Origin: a virus
DNA length: 36,678 nt
IMG/VR virus record: IMGVR_UViG_3300009164_000174
Coordinates: 1-36,678 of that record
Strand: one strand, 5' to 3'
Shown here: piece by piece, positions 33,764 to 36,678 of the stretch
Layout: the number at the start of each line of letters is the position of its first letter
How positions within the stretch are numbered: position 1 is the stretch's first letter
The notes under the pieces: generated by a model
Told to the model about the DNA's origin: nothing
Databases searched by the model: none
Seen by the model: only the letters and a program-made list of their open reading frames with translations
Program-made: the position numbers and the translations under genes

Positions 33764-36262
33764 TTATTGAGGTCCGGGTACATTTATTGATGGGTTTACT
33801 AATTTAAATTTAGTATTAGTTATATCTCCGGTGATGGGAACGATGTTCGTGTACGCTCGTTGAAACATATTAGCGGCACACGGGTCAAATGGATTGTTTT
33901 TCCAACCTAAATCATATTGATAAAGTATTGTGCCTGAAACATTTCTAACCTGTAAATATAAAGATTGAACTTGTGAAGAATCTACCCAACCAAACAAAAT
34001 GTCCTCATTACATTGTGGTATAATTTGAACAGTGTTTAATTGAGTCCACGTATAACCTGTTGGATATGCTTGTGTAATATTGTTGAACCCTGTATTACCC
34101 GTATAAATGGTATACCAAACAGTTACCATCATTGGTGAAAATGTGTTAGAAATTGACCCCCATATAGCATTTCTATAAACACCTGATGGTGGTGATGGAA
34201 CTGTTTGTGGTGTTGTATTTGATATTATGTATGAATACCCACTAATTCCACAATTATTACACGATGATTGTGCTGACGGTGTTGGTGTCATAGTTGGTGT
34301 TTTTGTTGGTGTTGTTGTTACCGTTGATGTTACTGTCGGTGTTGGTGTTTGAGTTCTCGTAGGAGTAGTTGTTTTTGTAGGTGTTGGAGTCGGTGTTGGA
34401 CATACAATACTTAATTTTGACAAACAATCCGGACAATCATTAAAAATAGTTAAATTTGAACTATTAAATTGAAGATTAGTGTTTGTTTCAGAAATTACCA
34501 CCACACAACCTGAATAACCACTAGTTTCTAAATAATATGACGCACCTATGGTTAAACCACTTGACATTGAACCAACTTTAATTTTAATATTTGCATCACA
34601 ACAATCTTGGAAATAACCGATAATTGGGGGTAATGGTGATGAAGTTATTGTTGGGGTTGGAGTCCTTGTTTGTGTTACAGTTGGTGTTGGTGTTCTTGTC
34701 GTTGTAACTGTTGGTGTAACCGTTGGAGTTGATGTTTTTGTAACAGTTTGCGTTGGTGTCGGGGTTGGAGTTCTGGTTGATAATGGTGTTCTAGTAACTG
34801 TGGTAGTTGGTGTTGGTGTTGGAGTCTTTGTTTTTGTTGGGGTAGGTGTTAAAGCACAAGGATTTATACTAATACAACTTGAACAACCAGAGTATATTGT
34901 TGAATTGTCCCAATAAAATGTTGGTATAGACCCCTTTATAGCTGTTCCGGTGATTGTATAACAAGTACCATTCAGAAGAATAGTACTTCCAATAATAAAA
35001 GTTGATGGTAAAATTACCACACCTGATAAAGTACCACAACAAGATAAAACATTATAAGGTATATTAATAATTCGTCTAGTTGGTGTTGGTGTTTTAGTTG
35101 GTGTTGGTGTGGATGTTTTAGTTGGTGTTACTGTTGGTGTTGTTGTTGGTGTTGGTGTCGTGGTAGTTGTCGGTGTAGGGTTTGGTGTTGAACCAATTGT
35201 TTTTGTTGGTGTTGGAGTAGGTGTTCTTGTTGGTTTTACAACATAGTATATAACGGTATTAGATGTTGTTGTTGGACAACCATCACAAATTGTGGTTACA
35301 TTAAAATAAATTACTGATGGTAATGAACCTGTCAAAGTAATACTTACCGGTGAACTACACACACCACTAACACTTGTAAAATTAATGTTATCTGATGACC
35401 AATTTACAATAGACGAATTACAACATCCAGTATTACTAAAATATACTAAAAATGTATTACCACTTGTATTTATAACGGTATTTAATACCGGTGTGTTACA
35501 TCTTTTTGTTGGTGTAGGTGTTGGTGTCGGAGTAACTAAACAAGGGTTTTGTGTCGATGTTGGTGTAGGTGTTGGAGTTGGTTTTACTACATTACAAGGA
35601 TTTCTACCAGTACAAGTTCTACAATCTTTATAATATTTACCACTGAACGATAAATCAACATCACAAATGTCTTGAAAATCTTTTAAAATATAACAAAAAC
35701 CATCATTTCCAACTAACGTTGTTCCTAATGGCATTGTTATTGGAATATCTCCCATACAATATGTTAATCCATCACAACAACTAACAACTGTTGCAAATAC
35801 AAATCTTGGTCTTGGTCTTGGTCCTATTGGCTCAATAATAATTGGACTATCAATAATCGGCATTAAATCATATTGAGAATAACTATCCGAAGTTAATACA
35901 ACATCTGAAAATAATGTAGATAAATTTAATCTATTAAAATCATCATCAACTATTATTTCAGTCGTAGCCTCCTTATAACCGGTGTAAATTGTTACCGAAG
36001 TATTAATAGTAATTGGTTCCCCATCAATAACACCCAAAACATTTTTAAACGATACCGTCATATCTGTATCGGCAACATACCTCGACGTTGCAGTATACAA
36101 AGCACCAATAGACCCAGGATAATATTGGGGAACAATAGTTACATTATTTTCATTTGGGTTATCAACTATTATAGGATTTCCACAACAAGGGAATGTTGAT
36201 GTATAACAAGTGTTATATTCTAAATCGTCAGCAATAAACGACTCTTGAATATAAATAAACAA
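33764..36262 (-). CDS. PT-linked Cys-module adhesin-like protein
   Basis: An 832-aa reading frame with at least three similar Cys modules (about residues 158-224, 400-468 and 546-620). Each has a CC pair near its start, central G/Y-rich strands, then a C..C pair and a final C. The modules are joined by Pro-Thr repeats (PTPTPT, TKTPTPT). A Fn3-like domain (about 253-345) sits between the first and second modules, and a different C-terminal domain (about 665-832) has an NNCG start. The first residues (to about 130) look like the continuation of the 123-aa gene upstream. The listed start is TTG at 36262; it has no proper leader and is better explained as the second half of a gene broken by a frameshift at about 36280. 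It probably forms part of the virion surface and binds cells or glycans. Confidence 0.65.
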   Translation of the reverse strand: MFIYIQESFIADDLEYNTCYTSTFPCCGNPIIVDNPNENNVTIVPQYYPGSIGALYTATSRYVADTDMTVSFKNVLGVIDGEPITINTSVTIYTGYKEATTEIIVDDDFNRLNLSTLFSDVVLTSDSYSQYDLMPIIDSPIIIEPIGPRPRPRFVFATVVSCCDGLTYCMGDIPITMPLGTTLVGNDGFCYILKDFQDICDVDLSFSGKYYKDCRTCTGRNPCNVVKPTPTPTPTSTQNPCLVTPTPTPTPTKRCNTPVLNTVINTSGNTFLVYFSNTGCCNSSIVNWSSDNINFTSVSGVCSSPVSITLTGSLPSVIYFNVTTICDGCPTTTSNTVIYYVVKPTRTPTPTPTKTIGSTPNPTPTTTTTPTPTTTPTVTPTKTSTPTPTKTPTPTRRIINIPYNVLSCCGTLSGVVILPSTFIIGSTILLNGTCYTITGTAIKGSIPTFYWDNSTIYSGCSSCISINPCALTPTPTKTKTPTPTPTTTVTRTPLSTRTPTPTPTQTVTKTSTPTVTPTVTTTRTPTPTVTQTRTPTPTITSSPLPPIIGYFQDCCDANIKIKVGSMSSGLTIGASYYLETSGYSGCVVVISETNTNLQFNSSNLTIFNDCPDCLSKLSIVCPTPTPTPTKTTTPTRTQTPTPTVTSTVTTTPTKTPTMTPTPSAQSSCNNCGISGYSYIISNTTPQTVPSPPSGVYRNAIWGSISNTFSPMMVTVWYTIYTGNTGFNNITQAYPTGYTWTQLNTVQIIPQCNEDILFGWVDSSQVQSLYLQVRNVSGTILYQYDLGWKNNPFDPCAANMFQRAYTNIVPITGDITNTKFKLVNPSINVPGPQ
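34274..35590 (-). repeat. Pro-Thr coding repeats
   Basis: Imperfect six-base repeats (GTTGGT-like on the plus strand) encode Pro-Thr linkers in four blocks: about 34274-34399, 34646-34850, 35078-35238 and 35508-35586. Codon use at the third positions varies, so these are not recent perfect duplications. The blocks may be hotspots for length variation. Confidence 0.8.
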
Positions 36263-36591
36263 TTTTTCTCTAACAGGTAAATAACATTACCCTCAAATGT
36301 TTTAACCAAAAACTGCCCTTCATATCTACCCTCAATACTCGTGTCTTGTTTGGTAAATTGATAGTAAATATAATATTCAGGTTCTGCATTGGGGTCGTCA
36401 AATATTTTTTCAACAAATCCAGCAGGTCTTGAAGTTATTCTAGGAATCCCATTCTCGGTATTAACCATAGAAAAGAATATGGTGGAAGTTTCCAACAATT
36501 CCATAAAATTATTGTAATCACTTCTACCATCTTTTACTACTTGGAGTTTAAGGAGGGGTAAGGTTGCGTTTTTCTTTATAAAAAATTCCAT
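36220..36591 (-). CDS. Conserved virion protein, apparent N-terminal part of a frameshifted gene
   Basis: A 123-aa reading frame with a conserved-looking core (ENGIPRITSRPAGFVEKIF, then DPNAEPEYYIYYQF and GRYEGQFLVK). From about residue 105 it turns to sequence of a different character (LLEKNCLFIFKSRLLLTI). A -1 shift near residue 104 (or one extra T in the TTT at 36279-36281) continues LPVREKLFIYIQESFI directly into the PT-linked protein. I think the two frames were, or are expressed as, one protein of about 942 aa. The ATG at 36591 lies 13 nt after an octamer. The function is probably the base of a surface or fibre protein; this is inferred. Confidence 0.6.
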   Translation of the reverse strand: MEFFIKKNATLPLLKLQVVKDGRSDYNNFMELLETSTIFFSMVNTENGIPRITSRPAGFVEKIFDDPNAEPEYYIYYQFTKQDTSIEGRYEGQFLVKTFEGNVIYLLEKNCLFIFKSRLLLTI

Positions 36592-36604
36592 CTAAAGTTT
36601 TTAT

Positions 36605-36612
36605 TATAAATA
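36605..36612 (-). promoter_or_regulatory. TATTTATA octamer
   Basis: Coding-strand TATTTATA ends 13 nt before the ATG at 36591. Confidence 0.45.
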
Positions 36613-36627
36613 CTTCGTAATACGGAA

Positions 36628-36678
36628 TTAGCTTTCTTTTCTTAACGACCCATCATAATGTTCAAATCGGTTGTGTTC
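36628..36678 (-). CDS. C-terminal end of a gene cut by the window edge
   Basis: The minus strand reads 16 codons (EHNRFEHYDGSLRKES) and then TAA at 36628-36630, open to the window edge. The charged, protein-like sequence and the position 36 bases before the next ATG, with an octamer between, suggest a real upstream gene in the same direction. Its function cannot be told. Confidence 0.45.
   Translation of the reverse strand, partial: EHNRFEHYDGSLRKES

Noticed and set aside
34274-35590. Regular repeats that could suggest a CRISPR array
   Set aside because: Repeats are six-base, imperfect and in frame, coding Pro-Thr linkers; there are no spacers.
1655-36612. TATAAATA on the plus strand as ordinary T4 late promoters
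   Set aside because: In every minus-strand case this orientation points away from the neighbouring gene; coding-strand reading is TATTTATA.

Overview
The window is a piece of a large, AT-rich, T4-like myovirus (tailed phage) genome. The evidence is a T4-style set of tail genes (sheath, tube, neck and connector proteins, tape measure, LysM-type baseplate protein, giant baseplate proteins) alongside two T4-type replication proteins (gp32-like ssDNA-binding protein and a family B DNA polymerase). The host is not given. Two traits point to Bacteroidota: almost no start codon is preceded by an AGGAGG-like ribosome binding site, and the tail sheath carries an Ig-like insert of a type common in Bacteroidota surface proteins. 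That host call is an inference.

Layout. Positions 83-24338 are nearly all on the minus strand. Read in the direction of transcription (right to left), they hold a gp14-like neck protein, two small unknown genes, a gp15-like tail connector, the sheath (gp18), a HAD-fold hydrolase, the tail tube (gp19), a gp26-like baseplate/chaperone gene with a probable frameshifted C-terminal extension, the tape measure, a 1643-aa baseplate protein with an OmpA-like domain, a gp53-like LysM protein, a 2256-aa hub-like protein, two unknown genes and gp32. A small plus-strand ribbon-helix-helix gene (21777-21941) sits between sheath and connector. Positions 24387-28581 are a plus-strand block: SNF2-type helicase, PD-(D/E)XK-like protein, gp13-like neck protein and a small virion-type protein. 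Positions 28607-36678 return to the minus strand: DNA polymerase, two Cys-rich surface/adhesin-like proteins, a conserved 123-aa gene and the tail end of one more gene.

The genes fit two jobs: building a contractile tail with its neck, and replicating or remodelling phage DNA. Transcription units are marked by hairpin terminators and by a recurrent octamer, TATTTATA on the coding strand, before most genes that begin a unit. It is the reverse complement of the T4 late promoter octamer TATAAATA and often lies exactly 13 nt before the ATG.

Most interesting points: a likely +1 frameshift producing a long form of the gp26-like protein; a second frame break at 36280 splitting a virion protein; the Ig-like insert in the sheath; the OmpA-like domain in a baseplate protein; the inverted late-type octamer; a PT-linked Cys-module adhesin; and a gp32 gene that stops early. 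No tRNA, CRISPR array or insertion sequence was seen. No intergenic stretch exceeds 300 bases.
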